Origin: Symbiodinium natans
Lineage: Eukaryota; Sar; Dinophyceae; Suessiales; Symbiodiniaceae
Reading direction: 5' to 3'
Length of the DNA: 64,000 nt
Assembly (NCBI GenBank): GCA_905221605.1
Contig: CAJNDS010000435.1
Location: 805,730 to 869,729 of the forward strand
Shown: positions 9,965 through 19,379 of the stretch, piece after piece
Numbering within the stretch: the stretch's first letter is position 1
Layout of the letters: each line of letters starts with the position of its first letter
Program-made: the position numbers and the translations under genes
The notes under the pieces: model-generated
What the model saw: only the letters and a program-made list of their open reading frames with translations
Told to the model about the DNA's origin: nothing
Database searches by the model: none

Positions 9965-10189
9965 ATATGAGATTTGAAGGGGGATGACCGCATGGATGAG
10001 CGATGAATTGGCACACTGGCAAGCCATGACAATGCGGCAAGCTCCTGTCTGCGACCATGCACAAGCAGATGAAGCAGATGAGAACTGGCCATGACAATCC
10101 GCTGCTGACCACGGCGTTGCTATCTCGCACGCTTTCAACCTTTTGATGACTTGCGACACAAAACCCTAAACTCCAACCCTCAACCCTAA

Positions 10190-10268
10190 ACGCTAAACCC
10201 TAAACCCTAAACCCTAAGCCCTAAACCCTAAACCCTAAACCCTAAACCCCAAACCCCAAACCCTAAAC
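10190..10268. repeat. telomere-type array (CCCTAAA)n
   Basis: Eleven units with CCCCAAA and CCCTAAG variants, immediately left of candidate exon 10296-10351. Confidence 0.9.
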
Positions 10269-10295
10269 CCGAACCGTAAACCGAGCGGCGCCAAG

Positions 10296-10351
10296 TCTTG
10301 GGGGGTGGTTCACTTCTGGAGGATGATTGCCCGTCCCGCCTTTGATGCCAG
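10296..10351 (+). CDS. candidate exon with canonical donor
   Basis: Between gcggcgccaag and GCCAG|GTAAAC, one of the few GTAA donors. Open frame SWGVVHFWRMIARPAFDA(R). Good splice boundaries but no family. Confidence 0.45.
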
Positions 10352-10653
10352 GTAAACATAGAAAGAAAACGCCCTGAACCCGAAACCCGAAACCCTAAAC
10401 CCTAAACCCTTGGAGTTTCGGCTTAGGGTTGGGCTATCTTGACGGGGTTTGATAGCGCAGCCGCCCTGGATCTCCTGGACCTAGATCCCCTAAATCCTAA
10501 ATCCCCCCTACATCTCCTTATGACCCTACACTCTCCTTTAGGGTTTAGGGTTCCGGGTTTACTGTAAGTCCTGTAAGATTTGCAGCCCTAGAAACCGTAA
10601 ACCCCAAAGCCCGAAACCCCTTACAAACCCCGAGCCGTCTTCATCCCCCTCAG

Positions 10654-10710
10654 AAGCGCCACCTTTGGGACCCCTTAGTGACTGCCTTAGTGTGCCTCAT
10701 GCCCTATAAG
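10654..10710 (+). CDS. candidate exon
   Basis: After cttcatccccctcag. Open frame KRHLWDPLVTALVCLMPYK. The frame stays open for about 20 more codons. Confidence 0.4.
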
Positions 10711-10879
10711 AGGACCCCCTCAACGCTCAACTCACTCAACGCTCATCTCACTCAAGCCCTCTACCCTGAAGCCGCAAGCCTAAACCCTAACCCTAAACGC
10801 TAAACCCGAATTAAACCCAAAACCTTAAACCCCTAAACCCTATACCCTAAACCGTAAACCCTAAACCCTAAAGCTTCAG

Positions 10880-10950
10880 AGGACTCCACAGAGCGAGATC
10901 TGCAGCCAGAAGTTTACTTCCCCCTGCCGCAGACTCCGGTCCGGACCCTG
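10880..10950 (+). CDS. candidate exon
   Basis: Between taaagcttcag and CCCTG|GTAGAT. Open frame EDSTERDLQPEVYFPLPQTP then VRTL. CCCTAAA array left, TTTAGGG repeats right. Confidence 0.45.
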
Positions 10951-11101
10951 GTAGATCTTGGGGGCCTTTTCGGGTTTCGGGTTTAGGGTTTACGCTTTAG
11001 GGTTTAGGGGTTTTCGGGTTTAGAGGTTTATAAGGGTTTGGGGGTTTCGGGGTTTAGGGTTTCGGTTTAGCCGTTCTTGGGGAGTGAGGCTTCTTGTTGA
11101 G

Positions 11102-11170
11102 TTCATATCCTCGGGCTTTGGTGTTCTCAATGATGCCTTCGGCTTCGGAGGAAGGTGCCAGCTGATCCCG
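11102..11170 (+). CDS. candidate exon
   Basis: Between cttgttgag and CCCG|GTGCGTGGGAG. Open frame FISSGFGVLNDAFGFGGR then CQLIP. Confidence 0.4.
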
Positions 11171-11297
11171 GTGCGTGGGAGATCTTGGGGCTGTGGGTTT
11201 TCACGGTTTTGACATATAAAATGACCCTAACCCTGGGCTAAAGACTGCTTGAATTTATATGCGAGTTCCCAGTAGCTGTAGGGAGTTAGGGTCTTGG

Positions 11298-11400
11298 GTG
11301 CTTACCCTCCCTCTCTTGAAGGAGCTATAGAGGAAGCCGAATTTCCCTATGCCCTACCTACCAAGAACCAGATAGCAGTAGAGGGATTAGTATCTCGTGC
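11298..11400 (+). CDS. candidate exon (boundaries unclear)
   Basis: Open frame with GAYPPSLEGAIEEAEFPYAL then PTKNQIAVEGLVSRAFF. No telomere repeat inside. Splice sites are not obvious. Confidence 0.3.
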
Positions 11401-11663
11401 TTTCTTTTATAGTTCAAGGTTTGAGAAGAAGTCTTTTGTTGAGGGTTCAGGGTTTAATGGGAGCTTCCGTAACCCTCAGCCCACTCAACCCCAAAGTTAG
11501 CAACCCTCAGCTCTATCCCCCGAACCCAATACTTGATTGGGGTTCAACAGGGTCAGGGTGTCCACTGGGTGGGGGGAGTCCGGTGTTGGCATTCAAGCAT
11601 GATAGGGCTGCAAGGTCTGGTTAAGCACACAACTTCTGTTGAGACTTTTGCCTTGATCTCGCT

Positions 11664-11792
11664 CTCGCGCGCTCTCTCTCTCTCTCTCCCTCTCTCTCTG
11701 TCTTTCCCCTTTTTTTCTCTGTGTCGGCATGCATGCCTATATTGTTTAAGTCTATATATACATATATATGTGTGTGTAGATGTGTATATTAT
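11664..11792. repeat. CT and TATG microsatellites
   Basis: A (CT)n-rich block followed by TATATACATATATATGTGTG. ORFs on both strands here are low-complexity artefacts. Confidence 0.8.
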
Positions 11793-12011
11793 GTACAGCA
11801 TACGTTAAGCGCATATTTCAAATTCCAACTATGACTATGCATCTTGTAAGCTTTCAACCTTATCCTTTGCATGAGTCGAGCATGCTCGCGAACGCAGTGT
11901 ATTCATCGCATGTTGCAACAAAATGAGTCCCAGCTTTCCTGAATTCCGTTGTCCCACAGCCTCAATATGCCTGAGTACTGTATTGGATTTGGCATAGAAT
12001 TTGTTTTGCAG

Positions 12012-12077
12012 GTTCTCAAAGAGCAACATATATTTTCTGATGCAACAAAGAAGCTTATGTCGCCGTGGACATCGCAG
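12012..12077 (+). CDS. candidate exon with GC donor
   Basis: Preceded by atagaatttgttttgcag and followed by TCGCAG|GCGCG, a GC-type donor. Exactly 22 codons: VLKEQHIFSDATKKLMSPWT then SQ. The 172-codon ORF on the opposite strand is considered a shadow. Confidence 0.45.
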
Positions 12078-12239
12078 GCGCGATGTAATTGCCCCACATT
12101 CCCTACGCAAGGCCTCCATATGCACTCTTACACCCCCCTTCCCTGGTTGCTTATGACAAGTAGTGAGGGTGTAGGGATCAGGGTAATTTAGGGCTTTAGG
12201 GTTTAGGTTGTAGGGTTTAGGGATGTTTAGGGGAAAACC

Positions 12240-12403
12240 CGACCATCCTGCAAAGCTGGGCCCAGGTGAACGAGCGGAAGTACAGAAGGACAGCGACTTT
12301 TTGTCTGCCGTTTTGGGCGTGTCGGTTCTCTTACAAAGCTCACATGGGAGCAAAGATCTTCGGCCCTTTCTGGGCAGCCAGGCTTCGACGGACAGTTAGA
12401 GTG
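12240..12403 (+). CDS. candidate exon, frame ambiguous
   Basis: Telomere-free island open in two + frames and one - frame. One + frame reads HPAKLGPGERAEVQKDSDFL, then SAVLGVSVLLQSSHGSKD, and stops at a TAG near 12401. The other is tryptophan/arginine-rich. Confidence 0.3.
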
Positions 12404-12464
12404 CTCTGCTCGGGACCAGGCTTCGAGGGACTGCAGGGTTTCGGGCTTTAAGGGTTTAGGGATG

Positions 12465-12589
12465 TACAAGGAGGGGCCCCCTAGTTATAAGTAGAGTTTA
12501 TAAGAACCCTGAATTGGGTCATAAGGATCCTAAATTAGGTTACAAGTCCCTTAACTACAGTTAGTATAGTAAGGGGGCCCCTCCTTGTA
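12465..12589. mobile_element. MITE-like element, family A, copy 3 (most complete)
   Basis: Left end tacaaggaggggccccctag, right end its near-complement taagggggcccctccttgta. About 125 bp, the best reference copy of family A. Confidence 0.8.
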
Positions 12590-12654
12590 GGGTTTTGGGG
12601 TGTGGGATTTAGGGTGCCACCTCTGATGTAAGGCTTAGGGTTTTCGCACGCCAG

Positions 12655-12722
12655 GATCTCGCACCAGCCTGGTGAAATCTACGCGCGGCCCTCACGTGTC
12701 GAAGAGCCCTCTGAAGACTTGG
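12655..12722 (+). CDS. candidate exon
   Basis: After cgcacgccag. One frame reads ISHQPGEIYARPSRVEEP then SEDLG; another is open as well. GGTTGGG follows. Confidence 0.3.
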
Positions 12723-12926
12723 GGTTGGGCGGGACGAGCTGGTGTTGCTGCGGGCGCGTTCCTAGCTGCTCGATGTCATCGGTTTGCTGAGCGCAGCTAC
12801 CCGAAGCCCTGAACCCCAAACCCTAAACCCTATAAGCCCTATCAGCCCTAAACAAGAAGCCCTACAAGCCCTATGAGCCCTAAATCCCCAATGAGGTTTG
12901 AAGGCTTCTGTGGGACTCCTGGGTAG

Positions 12927-12981
12927 CTGCCAAGGTGCACCATGGCTTGAAAGACCAGAAGCTTCCTTCAGAGGCCGGGCG
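12927..12981 (+). CDS. candidate exon
   Basis: After ctcctgggtag. Open frame AAKVHHGLKDQKLPSEAGR, ending at TGTAGAG before a TTTAGGG array (13010-13084). Confidence 0.35.
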
Positions 12982-13009
12982 GTGTAGAGTTGAGGGTTGA
13001 GGGTTGAGG

Positions 13010-13084
13010 GTTGAGGGTTTAGGGCTTAGGGTTTGGGGTTTAGGGTTTAGGATTTAGGGTTTAGGGTTTAGGGTTTAGGGTTTA
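13010..13084. repeat. telomere-type array (TTTAGGG)n
   Basis: Grades from TTGAGGG variants into perfect TTTAGGG. Confidence 0.85.
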
Positions 13085-13310
13085 GCCTCACAGACCGAAA
13101 GGGTGGTTTATAGGGTTTAGGGTATAGGGTTTAGGGTTTGCAGGGTTTTGGGCTTACAGGGTGTACGGGGTTTGTGGACTGAGCTTACCGGGTGTACAGG
13201 GTTTATAAGCTTTATAAGGTTTGGCAGGTTGGTGGGGTTGAAAGGGTTGTAGGGATGCAAGGGGTTTGGGGTTTTGTTTGGTCTAATAGAGAAGCTTCTG
13301 GTAATTCCAC

Positions 13311-13340
13311 AGTTTGGTCATTGGCGCTGGTGCCTCAACT
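13311..13340 (+). CDS. candidate very short exon
   Basis: After ggtaattccacag. Open frame FGHWRWCLNW, tryptophan-rich, then CCCTAAG repeats. Confidence 0.2.
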
Positions 13341-13836
13341 GGACCCTAAGCCCTAAGCCCACTTACGCATGCAACCCAAAAGAAACCCTCAACCCTGGAC
13401 CCCAAACCGCGACCCCACCTGCGCACTCTAAACCTGCACTGGCAAAGCTCTTTCCGAGCCCTGGCACTAAGTTCGGCCCCACTGTCCCAAACCGCGAGGG
13501 TGTAGGGTTTAGGGCTTACGGTTTAGGGTCAAGGCAAAGTTGTGGTGGACCGCATATGTATTCGCGATTGAAGCTGATCCTATAGGATCCGATCCCCCCG
13601 TCGAGTCCTAGTGTCGGGGAGACAGTCTCATGTGAGTTTTGCCCACAAGGTTGCTGCCCGCAGGAGCCCCCAGCCCCAAAAAGGCTCAATGCTTCTACGA
13701 CCTACAAGCCCCTTATAAGCCCTACAAGCCCTGTAGTCACTGGTTTGATCATTCCACAGCAATCTTTTTTACTTGTTTCATGTTTTCATGGAAACTTCTT
13801 TGGTCTTGTAACGTTTTGTCAAAACACACAAACACG

Positions 13837-13965
13837 TAAAACCCTATGCGCTGCACAACACCCTCGTCTCTGAGGACTTCCGCTACGGCATCCGGGGACA
13901 GAAGGGAGCCAGTACTGAGGATACGATGAAGGCCACCTTGAGGGCGCGGGAGTTTGCGCTTGAGA
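13837..13965 (+). CDS. candidate exon, long and telomere-free
   Basis: Open for 43 codons: KPYALHNTLVSEDFRYGIRG, then QKGASTEDTMKATLRAREF and ALES. Ends at GAGAG|TTTTGG. Charged residues are well distributed. No family assigned. Confidence 0.45.
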
Positions 13966-14141
13966 GTTTTGGGTGTATTCTCTAAGGTTCAGGATGTAGG
14001 GTTTAGGGGTTTGTTGTTGTGTTTAGGATTGTGGGCTTACAAGGCTTGTTTGTTGGGATTGTAGACTTTTCGCACAGGGTCTTGCTTTCAGTTTTTCTGC
14101 ACTTTGAAAGAGGGGTTGTTAGATGTTAAGTCAACTGCTTT

Positions 14142-14222
14142 TGGATGTTCCCCCTTCTATTATAATGATACTAGAACCACCCCCAAAAAAACAAAAAAAA
14201 AACGAATGACTCAGGCCCCTAT
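14142..14222. mobile_element. composite repeat: family B end joined to family H end
   Basis: Starts ttggatgttccccctt (family B terminus) and ends caggcccctatag (family H terminus, compare 19378-19468) across a C/A homopolymer. Likely a degraded or chimeric copy. Confidence 0.45.
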
Positions 14223-14426
14223 AGTTAGGGATTTAGAATGATTAAGGCCCTTATATGGCACTCTGAGAGGGCTGCTGGCTCTCTTGTGAGTTTTTGGAGT
14301 TTGAAGGCTTGGGGTTTGCGTTTTAAGGCTTTTAGGAGTTTAGGGGGGAGGCTCAAGGGCTTGTTTAGGGTGTTTACGGCTTTAGGGGCTTGAGTTTCAA
14401 GGGCTTTTGGGGTTCTTAGCTTCAAG

Positions 14427-14530
14427 TCCTGGTTCTCTGGGCTCTCGGCTGCTGCGCAGGCAGGGCTGCTCATGGGCGTTGCTGCCTATCAGACACTTGG
14501 GCTCCCTTCAGCACATGTTCAGACTGGAGG
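14427..14530 (+). CDS. candidate exon with hydrophobic segment
   Basis: After agcttcaag. Open frame (S)WFSGLSAAAQAGLLMGVA then AYQTLGLPSAHVQTGG; the middle could be a membrane helix. Ends GGAGG|GTTTAAT. The opposite-strand ORF is alanine/lysine-rich and repeat-derived. Confidence 0.4.
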
Positions 14531-14965
14531 GTTTAATTCGCGTTTAACCCTAAACCCTAGCCCTAAATCCCCAAACCCTTAAAGCCCAAATGTTGGGTTT
14601 CAGGGTTTAGGAGTTTAGGGGTTTTAAGAAGGCTTTGTTTAGGGTATGCACATGCTTAAGAGCTTTAAGGTGGGGAGTCTCAACCACAATGCATCCCTCG
14701 TATCGCCTTGTGTAATCCTTAGTATCCTTGTATACACCCGAGGTCCTGAACTAACCCGAAATCCTAGATACCCCTTACTCGCGTCTTACAAAGGAGAAGC
14801 GGCCTTAAAGCGCAGGTACAGGTGCGCAGTTGCCGCGCATATACGCCTCTTCTCAGCGGTGCTAGGGTGCATATACGCCTCTTTATAAGACTCGTCCTTA
14901 TGGAAAGTCAAGCCTGGACCCCCCAAAGCACACTCACTCTGGGACTTAACACCCTTGAGCTTCAG

Positions 14966-15030
14966 GAACGAGTGCGCTGAGAGCATCTACGAGTCGCGGA
15001 AGAAGGAGCCCCTAGGCGTGGGTCGAAGCT
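14966..15030 (+). CDS. candidate exon
   Basis: After cccttgagcttcag. Open frame NECAESIYESRKKEPLGVGR. Donor may be GGC|GTGGGT or further right. Not assigned. Confidence 0.4.
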
Positions 15031-15534
15031 GTTTCTTTGGCGCAAACCGCACAACTTCCACCCCCCAGCCCCAAACACTTGCAGGAACCTCAAGATTTGG
15101 TTTTCAGGCGTAGAGTTGCGCGCATACACTCATAGTCTTGTAGATTGTATTTCTTATAATTATAATACATGCATGTGCTGTTTGTTAATTGCATATTTAT
15201 GTGCATGCAAAGGAAAAGGCTCATGAATTGAAACGTAAGCGCAGCATGAAGGGCAGCAAGGGTCTTTAAGAATAAAAGTCCTGCACCCTAAACCCTAAAC
15301 CCTAAACCCTAAACCCTGTCAGAGCTGTTAGCAGGGTCAGTGCTTAGGTGCTTGGGCCTTGGGTCCACGTTCTTGTTTCGACTCCGAGTCTTCCTTTTTC
15401 TTTAACTGTTGGGGTTAAGGTTTAGGGCTTAGGCGTCTGGGGTCTGCCAGCGCCCCCCGCCCCCCCCCACCCCCCAGCCCCCCTCTGAATAAGGGCGCTG
15501 ATTTGGATGATTTGGACTTAACTTCCAATTTCAG

Positions 15535-15578
15535 TGCCCGATTGGCTCTAAGGCGTATAGAACTTCGATGTTGAAAGG
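15535..15578 (+). CDS. candidate exon
   Basis: Preceded by ttaacttccaatttcag, followed by AAAGG|GTCCCC. Open frame CPIGSKAYRTSMLK. Confidence 0.35.
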
Positions 15579-15686
15579 GTCCCCCACATGAAAAAGGGAA
15601 CCTGATCACGGCATTCTATAGAGGCTGAAGTCGATGGACGTTTGAGGGGCCCGAGATGTCACTCCCCAGAGCCAGCCTGCATGCAG

Positions 15687-15871
15687 ATGTACTGGTTTGA
15701 CCAAGCATTGCCAGTGGAAGACGCGAAGATGAAGGCTGCAAGGGCCCCGGCTCTCAAAACGGTCACGCTACCGGGGCCCGTACACGGAGTCGCTGGGAAG
15801 CATGTCAAGCGCCTTGTGGACGGTTGCGATGTCGGTCCTGCATCGGGTCGAGTATGGGACAGCAAAGCCAG
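15687..15871 (+). CDS. candidate exon, ~62 codons
   Basis: Between gcctgcatgcag and GCCAG|GTGCCG. Open frame MYWFDQALPVEDAKMKAARA, PALKTVTLPGPVHGVAGKHV, KRLVDGCDVGPASGRVWDSK. No telomere-like repeats. The opposite strand is also open for 68 codons, with more biased composition. Confidence 0.45.
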
Positions 15872-16028
15872 GTGCCGCGAACAGGTCGCGTGCTGGTGTG
15901 GTCCCTCACAACGCTAAGAAGTGCTCATAGAGTGCTTGCATGTGCTTGCAGGGTTTAGGGATTAGGGTTTGGGTTGGAACCGAGAATCGGCACCATCGAT
16001 ATTGGAACTAGCATGTGTTTTCTGGCAG

Positions 16029-16085
16029 GCAAGCCTTTTCACCGAGGGCACTCGTGACCCCGGCTGCTATTGCTGGCACACGCAG
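16029..16085 (+). CDS. candidate exon
   Basis: Between gtgttttctggcag and CACGCAG|GGGGAG. Exactly 19 codons: ASLFTEGTRDPGCYCWHTQ. Confidence 0.4.
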
Positions 16086-16584
16086 GGGGAGGGTTTAGGA
16101 TTTAGAGTTTAGGGGGTTTGTGTTGCTGCCAAGTATAATTTCACAGTTAATTGCACGTACTATCTCCTGAGACCTTTAATCTTGAGTCCAAACTGAGGTG
16201 CGAGCGAGGTTGGTTTGATGTCTGAGCATCTGTGCGGGTCTCAAGCTATCGGCTTTCTCTGTAACCTGCCGCTAAGGGCTGGATCGACCCCAGCCCTTTT
16301 GGGGACTACTGATAAATCTGCTCAATCTTGGGCAAGGGCGCGGTGGCACTGAAGTAAGAAGGGGACAGGAGCCCTAACAGCCCCAACGTTACCTAGTCTT
16401 TGTTGAGGACCCTCATCTAAGCCTTGCTGTTGCCCTAAGTAGGGTTTAGGGTTTAGGGTTTAGGGTTCAGGGATGAGGATTTAGGGCTAGCCTTTGGAAG
16501 CCTTGCTGTGACAAGTAGGGTTAGGGTTTAGGGTCGAGGGCCTCTGGAAGGACAAGAACCCTAGACCCCCTTATAATAGCAGTC

Positions 16585-16665
16585 CTGAATGGGGGGGGGG
16601 GGGGGTTGGGGCCGGGGTACTATAATCCCCTATCAAGGATTGTTAGTACAAGGGGGAACATCCCA
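16585..16665. mobile_element. MITE-like element, family B, partial copy
   Basis: Right half matches family B (tataatcccctatcaagga, ttgttagtacaagggggaac, atccca). The left half is replaced by a poly-G run. Confidence 0.6.
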
Positions 16666-16742
16666 ACTCTAACCCTTAAACTGTAACCCTAACCCCTAAA
16701 CCCTACTTAGGGCTACAGCAGGGCTTACACCCTCGTGGCCAG

Positions 16743-16801
16743 GCTTAAGATGCTGCCCGAGGGCTTCGGCAACCCGAGTCGGGGGCCTCAGGAGAAAGAG
16801 G
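16743..16801 (+). CDS. candidate exon
   Basis: Between cctcgtggccag and GAG|GGTTTAGGG. Open frame LKMLPEGFGNPSRGPQEKEG. The donor GT is the first base of the TTTAGGG array (16802-16851), a clear example of array-as-intron-start. Confidence 0.45.
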
Positions 16802-17270
16802 GTTTAGGGTTTAGGGTTTAGGGTATAGGGTTTAGGGTTTAGGGTTTAGGGTGATCAGCTTGAAGTTGAGGTCTCGGATGAGTGCTGCAGGGCTCATGTG
16901 TCGTCTCCTTTTTTCGAGGCTTTGATTGGGGTTTAACCCTAAACCCTAATCCCCAAACCCCAAACCCTAAACCCTAAACCTTGGCTTCGTTTTGTGTTGT
17001 TTTTGGTTTAAAGATGTTGAGGGTTCGTTCTTTTTGTTTTCGTCTCCAGGGTTTTGGGGTGCAAGATGTTTAGGGGGCGTTGAGGCTTTTTAGTGCGTCT
17101 AAGGTGGTCATGCTTCAGGACACTCGGGTTTCAGGGGCTGAGGGCTTTTAGGTTTTAGGGATTTTGGGCTTGATGAGGGCTTCTGTGGAGGGAAGGGCTC
17201 GGCAGATGCAAATATTATAGTTGGTGCCGCTCAGTTTCGTTTCAAAGGGCCAAAGACAGTAAGCTCAGAA

Positions 17271-17489
17271 TGGTTCCGCAGTTCATTGATGACGACTTAT
17301 AAAACAATAAGTATGCTTTCTACAGTAATGTGGGCTTACTTCGATGCCTCCACCACAGTTTACAACCACCCCTTCTGCAATCGCAGCATATTTCGAGCGC
17401 TTTCATTGCTCTGCAGTGCGAGCCAGCTTTGCTTCAAGGAAAGAAATTGCCAACGTGGGCAGCAAAGGTATGACTACTACGTCATGTGA
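17271..17489 (+). CDS. possible terminal exon or 3' region
   Basis: A telomere-free stretch open in one + frame for over 65 codons (SLMTTYKTISMLSTVMWAYF, then DASTTVYNHPFC) to a TGA at 17489. A second frame reads MVPQFIDDDL then stops. It precedes the FKBP gene, so it may be the 3' end of an upstream gene. Confidence 0.25.
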   Translation, partial: WFRSSLMTTYKTISMLSTVMWAYFDASTTVYNHPFCNRSIFRALSLLCSASQLCFKERNCQRGQQRYDYYVM

Positions 17490-17606
17490 AGACTCCGTTA
17501 AGACCACCACAGGGTAATCAGGCTTCAGCGCTACTCATGACCACCTGCGACATTTGACATTGTAAGCAGATAAATAATAAAGTTGCGGATTTCGAAGCTC
17601 TTCGCA

Positions 17607-18428
17607 ATGACGTGCAGAGGCAGAAAGGCTGCGCCCGGCAAGGCCTGGAAGCTATGTTGCTTCGCTCTGACGAGCGCAATCCTTTCGAGCCTGACAATGG
17701 TCAAACAGAGTATATCTTTTCAGCATGTGCAACAAATGGATGTTTCCAGACGCAAGCATCTCCTCCTACCTTTGCTGGGTGCAGTTGGTGCTGGTGTGCC
17801 AAAGCCAGCCCGGGCATTGGTTGGATCAACCCTGTCACCTGAAATTGAGGAGGTGGTCAGGGTGGAGCCAAAAGGTACCGACTTTCAGACCCTACCAAGT
17901 GGCCTTCGCATCTTAGACTTGGTGGTGGGTAAGGGAGATGAGTGTTGCAAGGAGGGCGACACGGTCTTGGTGGATTGGAGTCTCAGAAAAAGCAATGGCT
18001 ACTTCGTTGATGCCTCCTTTGGGTTCGATCCAGGCCGCGCCATTGATGAAAAGTTCGGTGTTGGCTCACCAGAGCTTCGCTTTACTCCTCTTGGAGACTT
18101 GGTAGCCCAGTGGTACCCTTTTTGCATGTTTTTTGGTTGGATTCGAGGTTCCCTTTTGAAAGTAAGCAACCCAAAAAACAAGGGCACGCTTGTGATAGTA
18201 CTGGGCTTCCAAGGAGATAAGGGGGACAAAGTGATCGAGGGTGTCAGGAAGGCGCTCATCGGGATGCACGTCGGTGGCACTCGAAGGATAATTGTGCCAC
18301 CGAATCTGGGCTATGTGTCAGATGATCTCGCTCCGAAACCTGTGGATTGGGGACGACAGACCCAGATCCAGCGAGCCAAGAACAAGAACTTTGTGGTTGA
18401 GCTTCGCTTGAAAGCACTCCGGCAGTAG
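17607..18428 (+). CDS. FKBP-type peptidyl-prolyl isomerase, predicted thylakoid lumen, interrupted by an in-frame introner
   Basis: The 273-codon frame from the first in-frame ATG (stop upstream at 17571) ends at TAG 18426-18428. FKBPs catalyse prolyl cis-trans isomerisation; lumenal members assist thylakoid protein folding and assembly. Residues 15-32 are a hydrophobic ER signal. Residues 33-47 would be a short transit region. SRRKHLLLPLLGAVGAGVP at 47-65 is a twin-arginine thylakoid signal with cleavage after ARA-70. The FKBP domain covers about 95-273: GDTVLVDWSLRKSNGYFVDA, GVGSPELRF, VIEGVRKALIGMHVGGTRR, IIVPPNLGYV and NFVVELRLKAL. Compared with classic FKBPs the pocket is altered (first Tyr is Trp; the VIxGW Trp is Val), so catalysis may be weak. 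Residues 163-202 do not belong to the family: a 120-bp inverted-repeat element whose removal restores TPLG-DKGDKVIEG. Intronless otherwise. No telomere-like repeats inside. Confidence 0.88.
   Translation: MTCRGRKAAPGKAWKLCCFALTSAILSSLTMVKQSISFQHVQQMDVSRRKHLLLPLLGAVGAGVPKPARALVGSTLSPEIEEVVRVEPKGTDFQTLPSGLRILDLVVGKGDECCKEGDTVLVDWSLRKSNGYFVDASFGFDPGRAIDEKFGVGSPELRFTPLGDLVAQWYPFCMFFGWIRGSLLKVSNPKNKGTLVIVLGFQGDKGDKVIEGVRKALIGMHVGGTRRIIVPPNLGYVSDDLAPKPVDWGRQTQIQRAKNKNFVVELRLKALRQ
18094..18213. mobile_element. introner-like element (family I) inside the FKBP gene
   Basis: Inverted termini CTTGGTAGCCCAGT (18098-18111) and ACTGGGCTTCCAAG (18200-18213) match at 13 of 14. The 4-bp direct repeat GAGA flanks them (18094-18097 and 18214-18217). 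Taken as a GA-AG intron, 18094-18213 is exactly 120 bp and removal joins CTT G|GA GAT AAG in frame. The element has no stop in the host frame, so retention would add 40 residues. A homologous copy lies at 59516-59630. Confidence 0.8.
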
Positions 18429-18768
18429 GAATTTCATCCACCACTTCGGGCCACTGAGGTCAGAAGAAAGGTTCTCGCGACTTTGGGAAGTGACTGTGGA
18501 GAAAGTAAACGGAGTTGCAGCAGAAGTGGAAATCCGAAGCATATCAACATTTGAAGCATGTTTAAGTCTTTCTGCGCCGTGATGCCAAGTGCACGGCAGC
18601 TTAGACTGTTGACCTCTCGGGCACGGGCTGTTTCTTTGCTTAGAGCTCTCTAACATACAACGCTGCTCAGATGCATTTAGTTGGAGCATGAATTTGCCCT
18701 TGCTCATGCCTGTACCCTCACTTGCACAGTAGAGTTGCCCTGCACAGCGATTGCCTGAACATCCGTGA
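18429..18768. other. FKBP 3' flank
   Basis: About 340 bp of unique sequence without telomere-like repeats. A 178-codon antisense ORF spans this and the FKBP 3' end; I treat it as a shadow. No AATAAA is seen, which is normal for dinoflagellates. Confidence 0.4.
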
Positions 18769-18990
18769 ATGATCTTATTCCCCCCTACCGAAGCAGAAGT
18801 TGCAAAAGTCATATCATCAACGCCTGCTTTATCAGAAGCAGCATTCAACAACAATAGGTTCTTTCCAATAGCCCCTCCTAGAAGGTCGCACGTGGGCCGA
18901 CCAAGTCTTTCCGAAGCCTCCTATGGCTCGCCATATGCATCGGACTCCAGCGCGGGACAAAAAGTGCGACTGGATTCCAAATTGCTGAGT
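18769..18990 (+). CDS. possible start exon or small gene
   Basis: ATG-initiated open frame MILFPPTEAEVAKVISSTPA, then LSEAAFNNNRFFPIAPPRRS and HVGRPSLSEASYGSPYASDS. It runs into a CCCTAAA array at 18993, where an intron could begin or the gene end. Confidence 0.35.
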
Positions 18991-18992
18991 CC

Positions 18993-19053
18993 CTAAACCC
19001 TAAACCCTAAACCCTAAGCCCTAAACCCTAAACCCTAAACCCTAAACCCTAAA
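18993..19053. repeat. telomere-type array (CCCTAAA)n
   Basis: Nine units, followed at once by candidate exon 19059-19202. Confidence 0.9.
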
Positions 19054-19058
19054 CCAAG

Positions 19059-19202
19059 GGCTTGAAGGTGGTTAAGGGCATAGATTTTACCGTAAAGTGT
19101 GACTGTACGGTAAAGAATGTGGTTTCCATTTTCTGGTATCTGACATCAAGCTCCTTAACATCAACCCAGCTTTTCAGATCTAGCTGTAGTTGGGCTTACT
19201 GG
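19059..19202 (+). CDS. candidate exon, ~48 codons
   Basis: After the CCCTAAA array and ccaag. Open frame GLKVVKGIDFTVKCDCTVKN, then VVSIFWYLTSSSLTSTQLF. Contains the inverted pair taccgtaaag/gtacggtaaag. No clear donor. Confidence 0.3.
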
Positions 19203-19274
19203 TGGGATGTAGGGCTTCAGGTTTAGGATCTTAGGGTTTAGGCTCTAGGGTTTAGGGTTTAGGGGGGGATTAAG

Positions 19275-19379
19275 ATTTCCAAGCCTTCAACCTCGCCGCA
19301 GCAACGAAGCTGAAGAGGTGGCGTGCCCATCGCCGGCAAGGATGTGATTTACGCAGCCGCGGGCTTTGCCTTGTCTAGT
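19275..19379 (+). CDS. candidate exon ending in a stop
   Basis: Open frame DFQAFNLAAATKLKRWRAHR then RQGCDLRSRGLCLV and TAG. Could be a terminal exon; a family H element follows. Confidence 0.3.

Noticed and set aside
11835-12353. 172-codon - strand ORF
   Set aside because: Runs through decayed telomere repeats (NPKALNYPDPYTL-type strings); the + strand has a better exon with splice sites.
18318-18854. 178-codon - strand ORF
   Set aside because: Antisense to the FKBP 3' end and flank; no motif, and the sense frame is well supported.
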